The position numbers were made by a program, and so were the translations under genes. Positions 44,380-52,953 of a stretch of 64,000 nt of DNA are shown piece by piece. The DNA is taken from the NCBI RefSeq assembly GCF_009900715.1, contig NZ_JAAAJC010000006.1, positions 76,916 to 140,915 on the forward strand, written 5' to 3'. The notes under the pieces are model-generated. The model was not told where the DNA came from. It searched no databases and worked only from the letters and a program-made list of their open reading frames with translations. This DNA is from Halococcus salsus (GTDB lineage: Archaea; Halobacteriota; Halobacteria; Halobacteriales; Halococcaceae). The first letter of the stretch is position 1. Each line of letters begins with the position of its first letter.

Positions 44380-44651
44380 CGTTCGGCGGCGGGCGGCGAG
44401 ACCGACCGCGATTCGAGCCGTTCTTCCTGTTGCTCGTGCCGACGTCGGATCTCGCGCATCTCCTCCGGATGGTCGTAGTAGTACGCGAGCGCGGTGTGAA
44501 CCTCCGCCAACGAGACGTCGAGTTGGTCGGCGACGTACTCCGGGGACCCATCGTCACGAACCATGTCGACGATCTGGAGCACGCTGATCCGCCGCCCATC
44601 AAGCCGTGGCTCACCGCCCAACGTTCCTTCCGTCGAGACGATCTCGGCCAT
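44376..44651 (-). CDS. DUF433-family antitoxin (VapB45-like)
   Basis: A 91-residue DUF433 protein. The family pattern is clear: T-L-G-G-E-P-R-L-D-G-R-R-I-S-V near residues 10-24, then an HTH-like V-A-D-Q-L-D-V-S-L-A-E-V-H-T-A-L-A-Y-Y near 40-58. The last 25 residues are charged and probably wrap the toxin. It precedes and overlaps the DUF5615 gene. A near-perfect palindrome lies eight bases upstream of its start codon and is a likely self-regulatory operator. Confidence 0.87.
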   Translation of the reverse strand: MAEIVSTEGTLGGEPRLDGRRISVLQIVDMVRDDGSPEYVADQLDVSLAEVHTALAYYYDHPEEMREIRRRHEQQEERLESRSVSPPAAER

Positions 44652-44658
44652 TGCAGTC

Positions 44659-44679
44659 CTTTGGTACGTCGTATCAAAG
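44659..44679. promoter_or_regulatory. Palindromic operator of the toxin-antitoxin pair
   Basis: A 21-base palindrome with 10-base arms (CTTTGATACG and CGTACCAAAG on the minus strand) around one central base; nine of ten pairs match. It lies just upstream of the antitoxin ATG, between the start and a TATA-like CTAAAAAG, the right place for autorepression by antitoxin-toxin complexes. Confidence 0.55.
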
Positions 44680-44700
44680 ACTCTTTCCCACTTTTTAGCC

Positions 44701-44995
44701 CCACCTTTTGCTGCGCTCCGCTCGCTAGCGCTCGCTCTGCTGGCAAAATGTGGATCAAAACCGCGTCGGGTTCCCTCCGGTCACCCTCGCGCCCGCTCAC
44801 TCGCTGCGCTCGTTCGCGGTGGGATCACTCACAACTCCGCGCCGCAATCGCACAGCACCGCCGCCGCCGAAGCCCTCGACCGTTCGCTCCGCTCACGGTC
44901 TCGCCCTTCATCCGCCAGGAATCGCACCGCACCGCTCCGACGGCCTCGGCTCGTGCCTGCGGCGCTCGCCGCCGGGCCGGCACCACGATCACTGT
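44701..44995 (+). repeat. Modular intergenic repeat, copy D
   Basis: Starts with CCACCTTTTGC (44701-44711), then a GCTC-rich loop, GCAAAATGTGG (44743-44753) and ATCAAAA. Positions 44764-44866 repeat copy C with one difference. The second module follows: CAGCACCGCC, GCCGAAGCCCTC near 44866-44880, then TCGCCCTTCATCCGCCAGG near 44905. It runs to the end of ilvD. Together with copy C it encloses the toxin-antitoxin genes in a direct repeat. No gene was found in this stretch. Confidence 0.85.
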
Positions 44996-45020
44996 AGAAA
45001 AACCGGATTCTGGTCGCGTT

Positions 45021-46760
45021 TCAGTCTCGTTTCACGCCGGGGTTCGTCACCGCACCGTTGGCCGCCGAACCGAAGTCCCGCCCGTACTTCGCGAGCACGC
45101 CCGACTGGTAGTTCGCCTCGGGCTGCTCCCACGCGTCGAGCCGGGAGTCGAGCTCCTCCTCCGAGAGGTCGGTCTCGATGGTTCGGTCGGGGACGTCCAC
45201 GCGCACCGTGTCGCCGTCCTGGAGTGCGGCTATCGGCCCGCCGACGAACGCCTCGGGCGCGGCGTGCCCGATCATCGGGCCGCGCGTCGCACCTGAGAAC
45301 CGCCCGTCCGTGATGAGCGCGACGTCGTCCTCGTGGCCCTGGCCGACGACGGCGGCCGTGACACCCAGCATCTCGCGCATCCCCGGCCCACCGCGGGGCC
45401 CCTCGTTCCGGATGATGATCACGTCGCCGCTCTCGATGTTGCCCTCCTGGACCCACTTCATCGCGCTCTCCTCGTCCTCGAACACCCGCGCCGGGCCCTC
45501 GTGGTGGAGCTTGTCGTCGCCGGTGACTTTGAGGACCGCGCCGTCGGGTGCGAGGTTCCCGGTCAGAACCTTGATCGCGCCCTCGTCGTGGATCGGGTTT
45601 TCCACAGTTTGGACGAGGTCCGAATCGATCGCGGAGTCGTCCGGGAGGTCGAGCTCCGCGAGACTTTCTTCGAGGGTCTTGCCCGTCACGGTCATCGCGT
45701 CGCCGTGGAGCAGCCCCGCGTCGAGCAGGCGGCGAAGCACGACCGGCACGCCACCCTGCTCGTGGAGGTCGGCCATCACGCCCGCACCGCCGGGCCTGAG
45801 GTGGCAGATGTGGGGCGTTCGCGCCCCGACCTCGTTGAAGTCCTCCAATGAGAGATCGATACCCGCCTCGGCGGCGAGCGCCGGGAGGTGGAGCACGGCG
45901 TTGGTCGAGCCTCCGAGTGCCATCTGGAGCGCGATGGCGTTCTCGAAGCTCTCCTTCGAGAGCACGTCCGAGGGGCGGAGATCCTCCTCGACACAGTGCA
46001 TGACCGCCTCGCCCGCACGGCGCGCGACGTCGAGCCGGGCGTCGGACTCGGCGGGCGCGCTCGCCGACCCCAGGGGGGCGAGCCCGAGCGCCTCGCTCAT
46101 GCTCGCCATCGTGTTCGCGGTGTACATCCCGGCGCACGACCCCGCCCCCGGACACGCGTCGCGCTCCAGCGAGTCGAGATCCTCGCGCGAGATATCCCCT
46201 TGAGAATACGCGCCGACGCCCTCGAAGACGTCCTGAACGGTGACGTCCCGACCTTCGTGGTGGCCCGGGAGGATGGTTCCACCGTAGACGAACACGCTCG
46301 GCAGGTCGGTCCTGATGGCGGCCATCATCATCCCCGGGAGGTTCTTGTCGCAGCCCGCGACCGTCACGAGGGCGTCCATCCGCTCGCCGAACGAAACGAG
46401 CTCCACGGAGTCGGCGATGACCTCCCGCGAGATGAGCGAGGCCTTCATCCCCTCCGTCCCCATCGAGATCGCGTCGCTCACGGTGACGGTACCGAACTCT
46501 ATCGGCATCCCGCCCGCGCCCTCGACACCCTCGATGGCGGCCTCGGCCACCGAGTCGAGGTGGACGTTGCAGGGCGTGACGTCCGCCGCGGGGTTGGGGA
46601 CGCCGACCATCGGCGAGTCGAGCGCGTCGTCGTCGAAGCCCATCGCGCGGAACATCGAGCGGTGAGGTGCGCGGTCCGGTCCGTCGGTGACCTCGCGACT
46701 ACGCAAGTTCTCGTCTTTTTTCGACCCGTCGGGGTCGCGGTGTTGTGGTTGTTGGCTCAT
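45021..46760 (-). CDS. ilvD: Dihydroxy-acid dehydratase
   Basis: A 579-residue Fe-S dehydratase for branched-chain amino acids (2,3-dihydroxy-isovalerate or -3-methylvalerate to the 2-oxo acid). Cluster-ligand cysteines are in V-T-P-C-N-V-H near residue 64, [10 protein letters not shown] near 133-142 and [11 protein letters not shown] near 204-214. The C-terminal substrate-binding region includes [11 protein letters not shown] near 446 and T-D-G-R-F-S-G near 485. Length is normal for the family. It is isolated; other ilv/leu genes are not in the window. Confidence 0.94.
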   Translation of the reverse strand: MSQQPQHRDPDGSKKDENLRSREVTDGPDRAPHRSMFRAMGFDDDALDSPMVGVPNPAADVTPCNVHLDSVAEAAIEGVEGAGGMPIEFGTVTVSDAISMGTEGMKASLISREVIADSVELVSFGERMDALVTVAGCDKNLPGMMMAAIRTDLPSVFVYGGTILPGHHEGRDVTVQDVFEGVGAYSQGDISREDLDSLERDACPGAGSCAGMYTANTMASMSEALGLAPLGSASAPAESDARLDVARRAGEAVMHCVEEDLRPSDVLSKESFENAIALQMALGGSTNAVLHLPALAAEAGIDLSLEDFNEVGARTPHICHLRPGGAGVMADLHEQGGVPVVLRRLLDAGLLHGDAMTVTGKTLEESLAELDLPDDSAIDSDLVQTVENPIHDEGAIKVLTGNLAPDGAVLKVTGDDKLHHEGPARVFEDEESAMKWVQEGNIESGDVIIIRNEGPRGGPGMREMLGVTAAVVGQGHEDDVALITDGRFSGATRGPMIGHAAPEAFVGGPIAALQDGDTVRVDVPDRTIETDLSEEELDSRLDAWEQPEANYQSGVLAKYGRDFGSAANGAVTNPGVKRD

Positions 46761-46826
46761 GCCAGGGGCTCGACGGCCACGAACATAAGTCTGCCACCAC
46801 GGCCCGATCGGACGGCCGACCCCCGA

Positions 46827-47426
46827 TTAGAGCGACTCTCGGCCCGTCGAGCGCCGGACCACGTTCCCGAGCGCCCGAACGCCGGGGTGGCCGTCGTAGA
46901 GCCAGAGCACGAACACGAGGACGAACAGACCGACGTAAGCCACGAGCACCGGTCCCAGGAGCTGCTGGGCGTACTGGACGAAGTAGTAGTCCGCGTTCGC
47001 GATCAGACCCGCACCCGCACCGGGACCCACGATCGGGTCCGAGACGTCGACCCCCGGGCGGGCCATCACCGGCCAGAACAGGAACCAGTAGTTGAGTTCG
47101 TTGCCGAGCGCAACCGACGGGAGCACGTCCGCCGGGAGGTGCGAGGCGTAGCCGACGACGAACGCGAAGCCGATGCTGGTTCGCGAGCGCCAGTAGGCGA
47201 CGGCGAGCACGACGATCCAGACCGGGACGGCGACGAAGACCGTGTGAGCGAACACGCCGGCGGGCAGGAGGTCGAACATCCACGACAGCGGTTTGTCGAC
47301 CAGATCGGGGAACTGGGTGCCGAGCGCGAGCGCGAGCGTCGGGTACTCCCCCGGTCGGCGGCCGGCGAGGTGACAGAGTATCGAATAACAGAGGTAGCCG
47401 ACCGCGAGGTGGCCCCACGGAAACAC
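46827..47426 (-). CDS. YdjM-like membrane metal-dependent hydrolase
   Basis: A 199-residue membrane protein of the YdjM/PF04307 type. Hallmarks are the N-terminal W-G-H-L-A-V-G-Y and G-T-Q-F-P-D-L-V-D-K-P near residue 37-47, plus G-Y-A-S-H-L-P-A-D-V near 92-101; these His and Asp residues probably bind metal. Four or five hydrophobic helices are seen. A paralogue with the same motifs lies at 55983-56540. The substrate is unknown. It is three bases downstream of the DUF1616 gene and likely co-transcribed. Confidence 0.8.
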   Translation of the reverse strand: MFPWGHLAVGYLCYSILCHLAGRRPGEYPTLALALGTQFPDLVDKPLSWMFDLLPAGVFAHTVFVAVPVWIVVLAVAYWRSRTSIGFAFVVGYASHLPADVLPSVALGNELNYWFLFWPVMARPGVDVSDPIVGPGAGAGLIANADYYFVQYAQQLLGPVLVAYVGLFVLVFVLWLYDGHPGVRALGNVVRRSTGRESL

Positions 47427-47429
47427 GGC

Positions 47430-48515
47430 TCAGCCACCCCCAGCGCTCTCGTTGGCCGGCGCGACGTCGACGGAGAGGTGGGCCGTCCGGTAGGCGTTTT
47501 CGGCGGTCGGGTCCCCGGGCGGCTCACCCTCGTAGAGGAGATAGACCAGCTGGAGGTTCTCTCCCGAGGTTTCGGGGGTGACGGTGTGTGGGTTCTGCCA
47601 CGTTCGGTTCGCGGGGACGGTCGGCGACGAGAACTGGGTGAGTTGGTCGCGCGAGAGCACCTCGCTACCGTTGCGGTTCTGGAGTTGGACCACCACCGAG
47701 TAGTTCGCCGCCACTTGTTCCTCGTTCTCGACGCTCACGACGTACTGCTGTTCTTCGCCCTCGGTGAGGTTCGTCGGGTAGTCGAAGTCGAGCTGGTCGG
47801 TGTCGTTGAACGCGCCAACCCGGAACATGGTGGGCGCTTCGGCCTCCTGTGGCGTCGCGAACGTGTAGGTCAGCGCCACGGTGGCGACCAGGATGCTGAG
47901 GACCAGCACCACGTTGAGGAGGGCGTCGGCGGGCGAATCGGTGAGCCCGTCGGCGAAGTCACGAACCCAGTAGCCCGCGGGGGCCGCGAACCGCTCGGCG
48001 CGCGGGAGGCGGAGCCGACGCACGAACCCGACGACCATCCCCGCCAGCGTGACGACGGCCAGGATGCCGACGATCGGGGCGGTGCGGTAGGGCGATCCGG
48101 TGCCGAACAGGATCGGGAGGAAGCCGAGGGCCAACGCGAGCAGCGGGACGGCGAACAGGCTCAGGCCGAACGAGAGCGCTGCACGCTCGCCCCACCGCAC
48201 GCCGCGGCGTTGGATCGACCGCATGCTCTCGAACCGCCGGCTCATCCCCGAGAGCGAGCTCACCCGACCGGCGTTGCGCGAGGGGCGGCCGGGGAACAGC
48301 GCCGCGAGCACCGCATAGCCCGGCAGGAACAGGAGCAGCGGGATCCCGAGGACGAACTGGACGGTCGCCGGCAGGCCGCCGAGGACGATGAGGGGCGCGA
48401 CGACCACGGTATAGAGGAAACCGACGATCAGATCGCCCGGCAGCCCCCGGAACGCCGCCGCGCTATCGACGTAGCGGTCCGACTGCCCACCATCGTCGAG
48501 CGAATCACGGGACAC
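47430..48515 (-). CDS. DUF1616-family membrane protein
   Basis: A 361-residue protein. Four to six helices lie in the first 230 residues (about 29-52, 54-72, 115-140, 148-168, 205-225). The remaining 135 residues form an exported, Asn- and Thr-rich domain (N-L-T-E-G, N-R-T-W, N-E-S) that looks like an immunoglobulin-like beta-sandwich with sequons. DUF1616 proteins in haloarchaea are often near surface glycosylation genes. The GTG at 48515 was preferred to the in-frame ATG at 48578, because the 48547-48574 inverted repeat and promoter lie between them. Confidence 0.75.
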   Translation of the reverse strand: MSRDSLDDGGQSDRYVDSAAAFRGLPGDLIVGFLYTVVVAPLIVLGGLPATVQFVLGIPLLLFLPGYAVLAALFPGRPSRNAGRVSSLSGMSRRFESMRSIQRRGVRWGERAALSFGLSLFAVPLLALALGFLPILFGTGSPYRTAPIVGILAVVTLAGMVVGFVRRLRLPRAERFAAPAGYWVRDFADGLTDSPADALLNVVLVLSILVATVALTYTFATPQEAEAPTMFRVGAFNDTDQLDFDYPTNLTEGEEQQYVVSVENEEQVAANYSVVVQLQNRNGSEVLSRDQLTQFSSPTVPANRTWQNPHTVTPETSGENLQLVYLLYEGEPPGDPTAENAYRTAHLSVDVAPANESAGGG

Positions 48516-48546
48516 TACGCGGTGTCGGGAACCGGGGTTCTTGAGT

Positions 48547-48574
48547 GTATCCGTTCGGCCCGACGAACGGATAC
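48547..48574. promoter_or_regulatory. Perfect 11-bp inverted repeat between DUF1616 gene and regulator
   Basis: GTATCCGTTCG and CGAACGGATAC are exact inverted arms separated by six bases. The site lies 32-59 bases before the DUF1616 start and 52-79 bases before the divergent winged-helix gene. A half-site CGGATAC recurs at 48932-48938, before the PGF-CTERM protein gene. A dimeric regulator, plausibly the adjacent winged-helix protein, could bind here. Confidence 0.55.
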
Positions 48575-48625
48575 GCATATGTTATGCTCCTCCAGTGAGT
48601 AGGCTGGGGGTATAGGGAGCTAGAT

Positions 48626-48907
48626 ATGACGGATGAGTGGGATCTGATCAGCTTCGTGGTCCGGTCACAGTACCGGGTCGACGTTCTCGAACGGCTCGTC
48701 GAGGGCCCCGCAACGCCCTCACAGATCGCCGCCGACGAGGACATCGCCATCACCCACGTCTCGCGTGCGCTCTCGGGGCTCCGCGAGGGCGACCACGAGA
48801 TGGTGGAGCTGCTCGTCTCGGAGGACCAGAAGAAGGGACGGGTCTACGGTATCACCGAAACCGGCGAGCGGGTTTGGGATCGCCTCGAATCCGAGAACAT
48901 GGTCTGA
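48626..48907 (+). CDS. Small winged-helix regulator
   Basis: A 93-residue winged-helix protein: L-I-S-F-V-V-R-S-Q-Y-R-V-D-V-L near the start, then T-P-S-Q-I-A-A-D and I-T-H-V-S-R-A-L-S-G-L-R as helix-turn-helix, and G-R-V-Y-G-I-T-E as the wing. It resembles the haloarchaeal MarR-like one-domain regulators. It is divergent from the DUF1616 gene and shares with it a 28-base inverted repeat, a candidate binding site. Confidence 0.78.
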   Translation: MTDEWDLISFVVRSQYRVDVLERLVEGPATPSQIAADEDIAITHVSRALSGLREGDHEMVELLVSEDQKKGRVYGITETGERVWDRLESENMV

Positions 48908-49002
48908 GACGGTTCTCTCGCCTATTTTCCGCGGATACGGGGATAGTAACCGGCGGGCGGGGAACGATATTTATTTGCCGGTGCGCGGAGGAGCGCGTTG
49001 CA

Positions 49003-50085
49003 ATGCAACGGGAGACGGACATGCAGCGCGACGGCCCGGGCCGGTTGGCCCGGGTCGCGTTCGCGGCGGTGATGGTGACCGCCGCGCTCGCGCTCGCACC
49101 GGCGACCACGGCCGCCCAGTCGAACGCAAGCAACGCGACGTTCATCGTCCAGCAGGGCTCACAGTGTACCCAGGTCACCCCGCTCGGCGACGGCACACGG
49201 ACCGTCGAGGACTTCTACGACTACCAGGTCCTCAACGAGACCGCCAACTACAGCTCGCTCGGCACCGTCGACATCCAAGAGGACCAGACGAGCCAGGTGT
49301 TCGTCTACGACGGCAGTGACGGGCTGAGCCTCGTGTTCCTGAACGACGAGATCGGCGAGCCCGGTGGCTTCGTCGCCACCGCGGAGATCTCGGGGCTCCC
49401 GGCCGACGGTGACTGGGTCGTCGAGGACGACAACTACACCGACCGCGACGACGTCTTCGAGTACACCGACACCGGCGCGCACATCGAGTGGAACTCGAAC
49501 GGCGAGCGCACCGACGGCGCGGCGTTCGCGGGGCTCGACAGCCCGAACTACAGCACCGTCGAGGTCGACATCGCGTTCAACGACGAGACCGAGCGCTACC
49601 CGTTCGAGGAGTGGTCCGGCCAGCCCTCGGACAACGAGATCCAGAACTGGCAGGTCCGTTCGGGTGACGGCAGCACCAGTCAGCTCGACATGAGTCAGCC
49701 GATCCAGCTCAGCCCCGGCACCTGCAGCGGCGGCGTGAGCACGTTCACCGCGACGCCCACCCCGAGCACCGACGCGGCCGGGACGACCGGCACGGACGTC
49801 GCCACGTCGGTCCCGACCGCGGCCGCGACCTCGACGGCCACCACGACGTCGACCGCGACGGCGACCGGGACGACGACATCGACTGCGACCGCCGCACAGA
49901 CGGATGCCTCGACACGGACCGCCGCGGCGGCCGAGACGAGCGCGGCGACCGACACCGCGGGAACGAACGGGTCGGCGGGTGAGGGCGACTCCGGGTCCGG
50001 CGCGTTCGGTCCCGGCTTCGGGGTCGTCGTCGCGGCACTGGCCCTCGTGCTCGCGGGTGTCGGGCTCGCGCGCCGGCAAGGATAG
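49003..50085 (+). CDS. Secreted PGF-CTERM surface protein
   Basis: A 360-residue exported protein. An N-terminal signal peptide is seen (about 17-37). The body (40-240) is acidic, with cysteines at C-T-Q-V and C-S-G-G and N-glycosylation sequons such as N-A-S-N-A-T and N-Y-T. A Thr/Ala-rich stalk (about 245-325) follows, then the PGF-CTERM signal: F-G-P-G-F-G, a hydrophobic helix and a basic end R-R-Q-G. Archaeosortase ArtA would cut there and attach the protein to the membrane lipid. A TATA-like ATATTTATTT lies about 32 bases before the ATG. Confidence 0.82.
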   Translation: MQRETDMQRDGPGRLARVAFAAVMVTAALALAPATTAAQSNASNATFIVQQGSQCTQVTPLGDGTRTVEDFYDYQVLNETANYSSLGTVDIQEDQTSQVFVYDGSDGLSLVFLNDEIGEPGGFVATAEISGLPADGDWVVEDDNYTDRDDVFEYTDTGAHIEWNSNGERTDGAAFAGLDSPNYSTVEVDIAFNDETERYPFEEWSGQPSDNEIQNWQVRSGDGSTSQLDMSQPIQLSPGTCSGGVSTFTATPTPSTDAAGTTGTDVATSVPTAAATSTATTTSTATATGTTTSTATAAQTDASTRTAAAAETSAATDTAGTNGSAGEGDSGSGAFGPGFGVVVAALALVLAGVGLARRQG

Positions 50086-50128
50086 TCGCGCGCCACGTCC
50101 GATCGACCACGTCCGGATCACGACCCGG

Positions 50129-50134
50129 TTTTTT
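50129..50134 (+). terminator. Oligo-T terminator candidate
   Basis: A run of six T residues after CCCGG, about 45 bases behind the PGF-CTERM protein stop. In this GC-rich context it is a plausible archaeal oligo-T terminator. Confidence 0.35.
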
Positions 50135-50260
50135 CTCGTCTCGGTGCCGGCAGCACGATACCAATCAATGGTTCTGAGTGGGAACGGTCGTCACAGGAGC
50201 TCCACCACGGCTCCGTACGCGCCACAGACTTACGTACTCCGGCGTCCAGGGAGTTCACAT

Positions 50261-51004
50261 ATGACTCTCGAAGATCGGACTTGCGTGGTCACCGGCGCGT
50301 CGCGGGGGATCGGCCGGGGCATCGCGGAGGAGTTCGGCCGCCACGGGGCGAACGTCGCCGTGAACTACCGCTCGTCCGAGGCCGCCGCTCACGAGGTGGT
50401 CGACGCCGTCGAGGACGCCGGGGGCGAGGCCATCGCCGTCCAGGCCGACGTCGCCGACAACGACGCCGTCGCCGGGATGGCCGAGGAGGTTCGGTCGGCG
50501 TTCGGGTCCGCGGACGTGCTCGTGAACAACGCGGGGCTCACCGTCGACCGCACGTTCAAGAACATGACGCCGGAGGACTGGCAGCGCGTCGTGGACGTGA
50601 ACCTCGGGGGGATGTACAACTGCACCCACCGCTTCTTCGATGACATCATCGCCGCCGACTGCGGCCGGCTGATCAACATCTCCAGCGTCGTCGGCCAGCA
50701 GGGCAACTACGGCCAGGCCAACTACGCCACCACCAAAAGCGGGATGTTCGGCTTCACCCGGACGATCGCGCTCGAACTCGCCCGCACGGGATCGACAGCG
50801 AATTGTGTCGCCCCCGGATTCGTCAGAACCGATATGCTCGACGAGGTTTCCGACCACGTACAGGAGCAGATCCTCGAACGGATCCCGCTCGAACGGTTCG
50901 CCGAGGTCGACGACATCACCGGCATCGTCCGGTTCGTCGCGAGCGAGGACTCAGGCTACATGACCGGTCAGATCCTCGCCGTCAACGGCGGGATGGAGTG
51001 GTAA
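50261..51004 (+). CDS. SDR 3-oxoacyl-ACP/acetoacetyl-CoA reductase (FabG/PhaB type)
   Basis: A 247-residue classical short-chain dehydrogenase. The cofactor site T-G-A-S-R-G-I-G is at residues 11-18; N-N-A-G is near 88-91; the catalytic Ser-Tyr-Lys appear as I-S-S-V-V, then Y-A-T-T-K-S near 152-157. This FabG-like group includes haloarchaeal PhaB acetoacetyl-CoA reductases. Because the next genes are acyl-CoA carboxyltransferase, PccX-like subunit, thiolase and OB-fold subunit, a role in PHA precursor reduction seems likely. A one-base gap separates it from the carboxyltransferase GTG. Confidence 0.85.
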   Translation: MTLEDRTCVVTGASRGIGRGIAEEFGRHGANVAVNYRSSEAAAHEVVDAVEDAGGEAIAVQADVADNDAVAGMAEEVRSAFGSADVLVNNAGLTVDRTFKNMTPEDWQRVVDVNLGGMYNCTHRFFDDIIAADCGRLINISSVVGQQGNYGQANYATTKSGMFGFTRTIALELARTGSTANCVAPGFVRTDMLDEVSDHVQEQILERIPLERFAEVDDITGIVRFVASEDSGYMTGQILAVNGGMEW

Positions 51005-51005
51005 C

Positions 51006-52601
51006 GTGGCGACCGAAGACCCCGCCGACGCCACCGACGCCGACGTCGGCCCGCGCGCCGACGAGTCGCCCGTCGAGGAGCTCCGACGACGACGGGAAGC
51101 GGCTGAACTCGGCGGCGGCGAGGAGCGCATCGAGGCCCAACACGAGAAGGGCAAGAAGACCGCCCGCGAGCGGATCGACTACTTCCTCGACGAGGGGAGT
51201 TTCGTGGAGTTCGACGCGTTCGTCGAACACCAGTCGACCAACTTCGACATGGACGAGCGGAAGTACGCTGGCGACGGCGTCGTGACAGGTTACGGCGAGG
51301 TCGACGGCCGAACCGTGTTCGTCTTCGCCCACGACTTCACTGTGCTGGGCGGCTCGGTCGGCGAGGCGGTCGGGGAGAAGGTCTGTAAGGTCATGGACCG
51401 GGCGATAGACAACGGGGTCCCAATCGTCGGGCTCAACGACTCGGCGGGCGCGCGGATTCAGGAGGGGATCGACTCGCTGGTAGGCTTCGCGAAGATCTTC
51501 CGCCGGAACACGAAAGCCAGCGGCCTGATCCCCCAGATCTCGGGGATCATGGGGCCGTGTGCTGGCGGGGCGACCTACTCGCCCGCGCTGACGGACTTCA
51601 CGGTGATGGTTGAGGACACCTCGCACATGATGATCACCGGCCCCGACGTGATCGAGACGGTGACGGGCGAGGAGATCTCGATGGCGGAGCTCGGTGGCGC
51701 GAAGACCCACGCGGCCGAGAGCGGGGTCGCCCACCGGACGGCGGCGAGCGAGGAGGACGCGCTCGACGACATCAAACGACTCCTCTCGTACCTCCCGCAG
51801 AACAACGTCGAGGACCCACCGAAGGTGGACTCGTGGGACGACCCCCACCGTCGATGTGAGGTGGGTGACGTGGTCCCGAACGAACCCAAGAAGCCCTACG
51901 ACGTGACGACGGTGCTCGACGGCGTGGTCGACGAGGGCTCGTTGTTCGAGGTCCACGGCGACTTCGCGCGCAACATCGTCACCGGCTTCGCGCGGATGGA
52001 CGGCCAGCCGGTCGGGATCGTCGCGAACCAGCCCCGCGTCAACGCCGGCACGCTCGACATCGAGGCGAGCCAGAAGGGCGCGCGGTTCGTCCGGTTCTGT
52101 GATTCGTTCAACCTCCCCATCCTGACCTTCGTGGATGTCCCTGGATTCATGCCCGGAACCGAACAGGAACACAACGGGATCATCCGCCACGGCGCGAAGC
52201 TGATCTACGCCTACGCCGAGGCCACGGTCCCCCTGTGTACCGTGATCCTCCGGAAAGCCTACGGTGGGGCCTACATCGTGATGGGCTCGAAGATGCTCGG
52301 GGCGGACACCAACTACGCGTGGCCGGGCGCGGAGACCGCGGTGTTGGGTCCGCGAGGTGCGGTCAACATCCTCTACGAGGACGAGATCGAGGCGGCCGAG
52401 AACCCCGACGAGCGCCGTCAGGAGCTGATGGACGAGTTCCGCGAGGAGTTCGCCAACCCCTACTCGGCCGCCAAACGCGGCTACGTCGACGACGTGATCG
52501 AACCGGGCACGACGCGCGAGCGCCTGATCCGCGACTTGGACGTGCTCGAACGCAAACGAACCGACTTCCCGCCGAAGGACCACGGCAACATCCAGCTCTG
52601 A
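51006..52601 (+). CDS. pccB: Acyl-CoA carboxylase carboxyltransferase subunit (PccB type)
   Basis: A 531-residue carboxyltransferase of the propionyl/acetyl-CoA carboxylase beta family. The crotonase-fold N-half carries G-V-V-T-G-Y-G near 95 and the acyl-CoA-binding S-G-A-R-I-Q-E-G near 147, with G-P-C-A-G-G-A near 185. The C-half has D-V-P-G-F-M-P-G-T-E-Q-E near 378-389 and R-K-A-Y-G-G-A-Y near 417. It joins carboxybiotin and propionyl-CoA. The biotin-carboxylase partner is not in the window. GTG start at 51006; its stop overlaps the next gene's ATG by one base. Confidence 0.92.
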   Translation: MATEDPADATDADVGPRADESPVEELRRRREAAELGGGEERIEAQHEKGKKTARERIDYFLDEGSFVEFDAFVEHQSTNFDMDERKYAGDGVVTGYGEVDGRTVFVFAHDFTVLGGSVGEAVGEKVCKVMDRAIDNGVPIVGLNDSAGARIQEGIDSLVGFAKIFRRNTKASGLIPQISGIMGPCAGGATYSPALTDFTVMVEDTSHMMITGPDVIETVTGEEISMAELGGAKTHAAESGVAHRTAASEEDALDDIKRLLSYLPQNNVEDPPKVDSWDDPHRRCEVGDVVPNEPKKPYDVTTVLDGVVDEGSLFEVHGDFARNIVTGFARMDGQPVGIVANQPRVNAGTLDIEASQKGARFVRFCDSFNLPILTFVDVPGFMPGTEQEHNGIIRHGAKLIYAYAEATVPLCTVILRKAYGGAYIVMGSKMLGADTNYAWPGAETAVLGPRGAVNILYEDEIEAAENPDERRQELMDEFREEFANPYSAAKRGYVDDVIEPGTTRERLIRDLDVLERKRTDFPPKDHGNIQL

Positions 52602-52906
52602 TGAGCGACGCAGCATCCAGCCCGCACGAGACCGAGCGGGCGGACGACCGAGCGAGCGAAACGGCGCTCCCCGACGACGTGGCGCTCTCGATACCCGCCA
52701 CCGCGAACCGTGGCGAGGCCGCCGCCATCGCCGCCGCGGTCGGAGCGCACCTCCGCGACCGTGTCGCGGCCGCCGAGGCCGCGACCGACGGCGCAGCGAG
52801 CGAGTGTGACCGCTGGAAGCTCTGTGACCGGTTGGGTTGTCGCGACCCGCCGCGTCCGACCGCCCACGGCGAGGAGTGGAAGGCGGCGGGGCGGGTCCGA
52901 CGGTAG
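52601..52906 (+). CDS. pccX: PccX-like small subunit of acyl-CoA carboxylase
   Basis: A 101-residue acidic protein. Its middle (A-N-R-G-E-A-A-A-I-A-A-A-V-G-A-H-L-R-D) and its end (W-K-L-C-D-R-L-G-C-R-D-P-P-R then E-E-W-K-A-A-G-R) resemble the epsilon/PccX small subunits that sit behind carboxyltransferase genes. In Haloferax mediterranei a small PccX is reported as required for propionyl-CoA carboxylase activity. The pccB overlap (TGATG) supports the same role. In place of the expected pccA, a thiolase follows. Confidence 0.75.
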   Translation: MSDAASSPHETERADDRASETALPDDVALSIPATANRGEAAAIAAAVGAHLRDRVAAAEAATDGAASECDRWKLCDRLGCRDPPRPTAHGEEWKAAGRVRR

Positions 52907-52953
52907 CGACCGCGCCGAAACACCCATGTCGGTGCCGGGTGTGGTGGTGGGCC

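Noticed and set aside
1170-44995. CTCGCTCCGCTCG-type repeats as a CRISPR array
   Set aside because: Unit lengths and spacers are irregular, the repeats are degenerate and palindromic, and no cas gene lies near.
43734-44995. Integrated element with tRNA-derived attachment site
   Set aside because: No integrase, and no copy of the tRNA 3' end is found at the far side. The flanking repeat is the intergenic family, not tRNA sequence.
45888-48602. Long plus-strand open frame opposite ilvD and the membrane-protein genes
   Set aside because: GC-rich haloarchaeal codon use leaves long antisense frames open. The product is His/Arg/Glu-rich noise, while ilvD and DUF1616 motifs are intact on the other strand.
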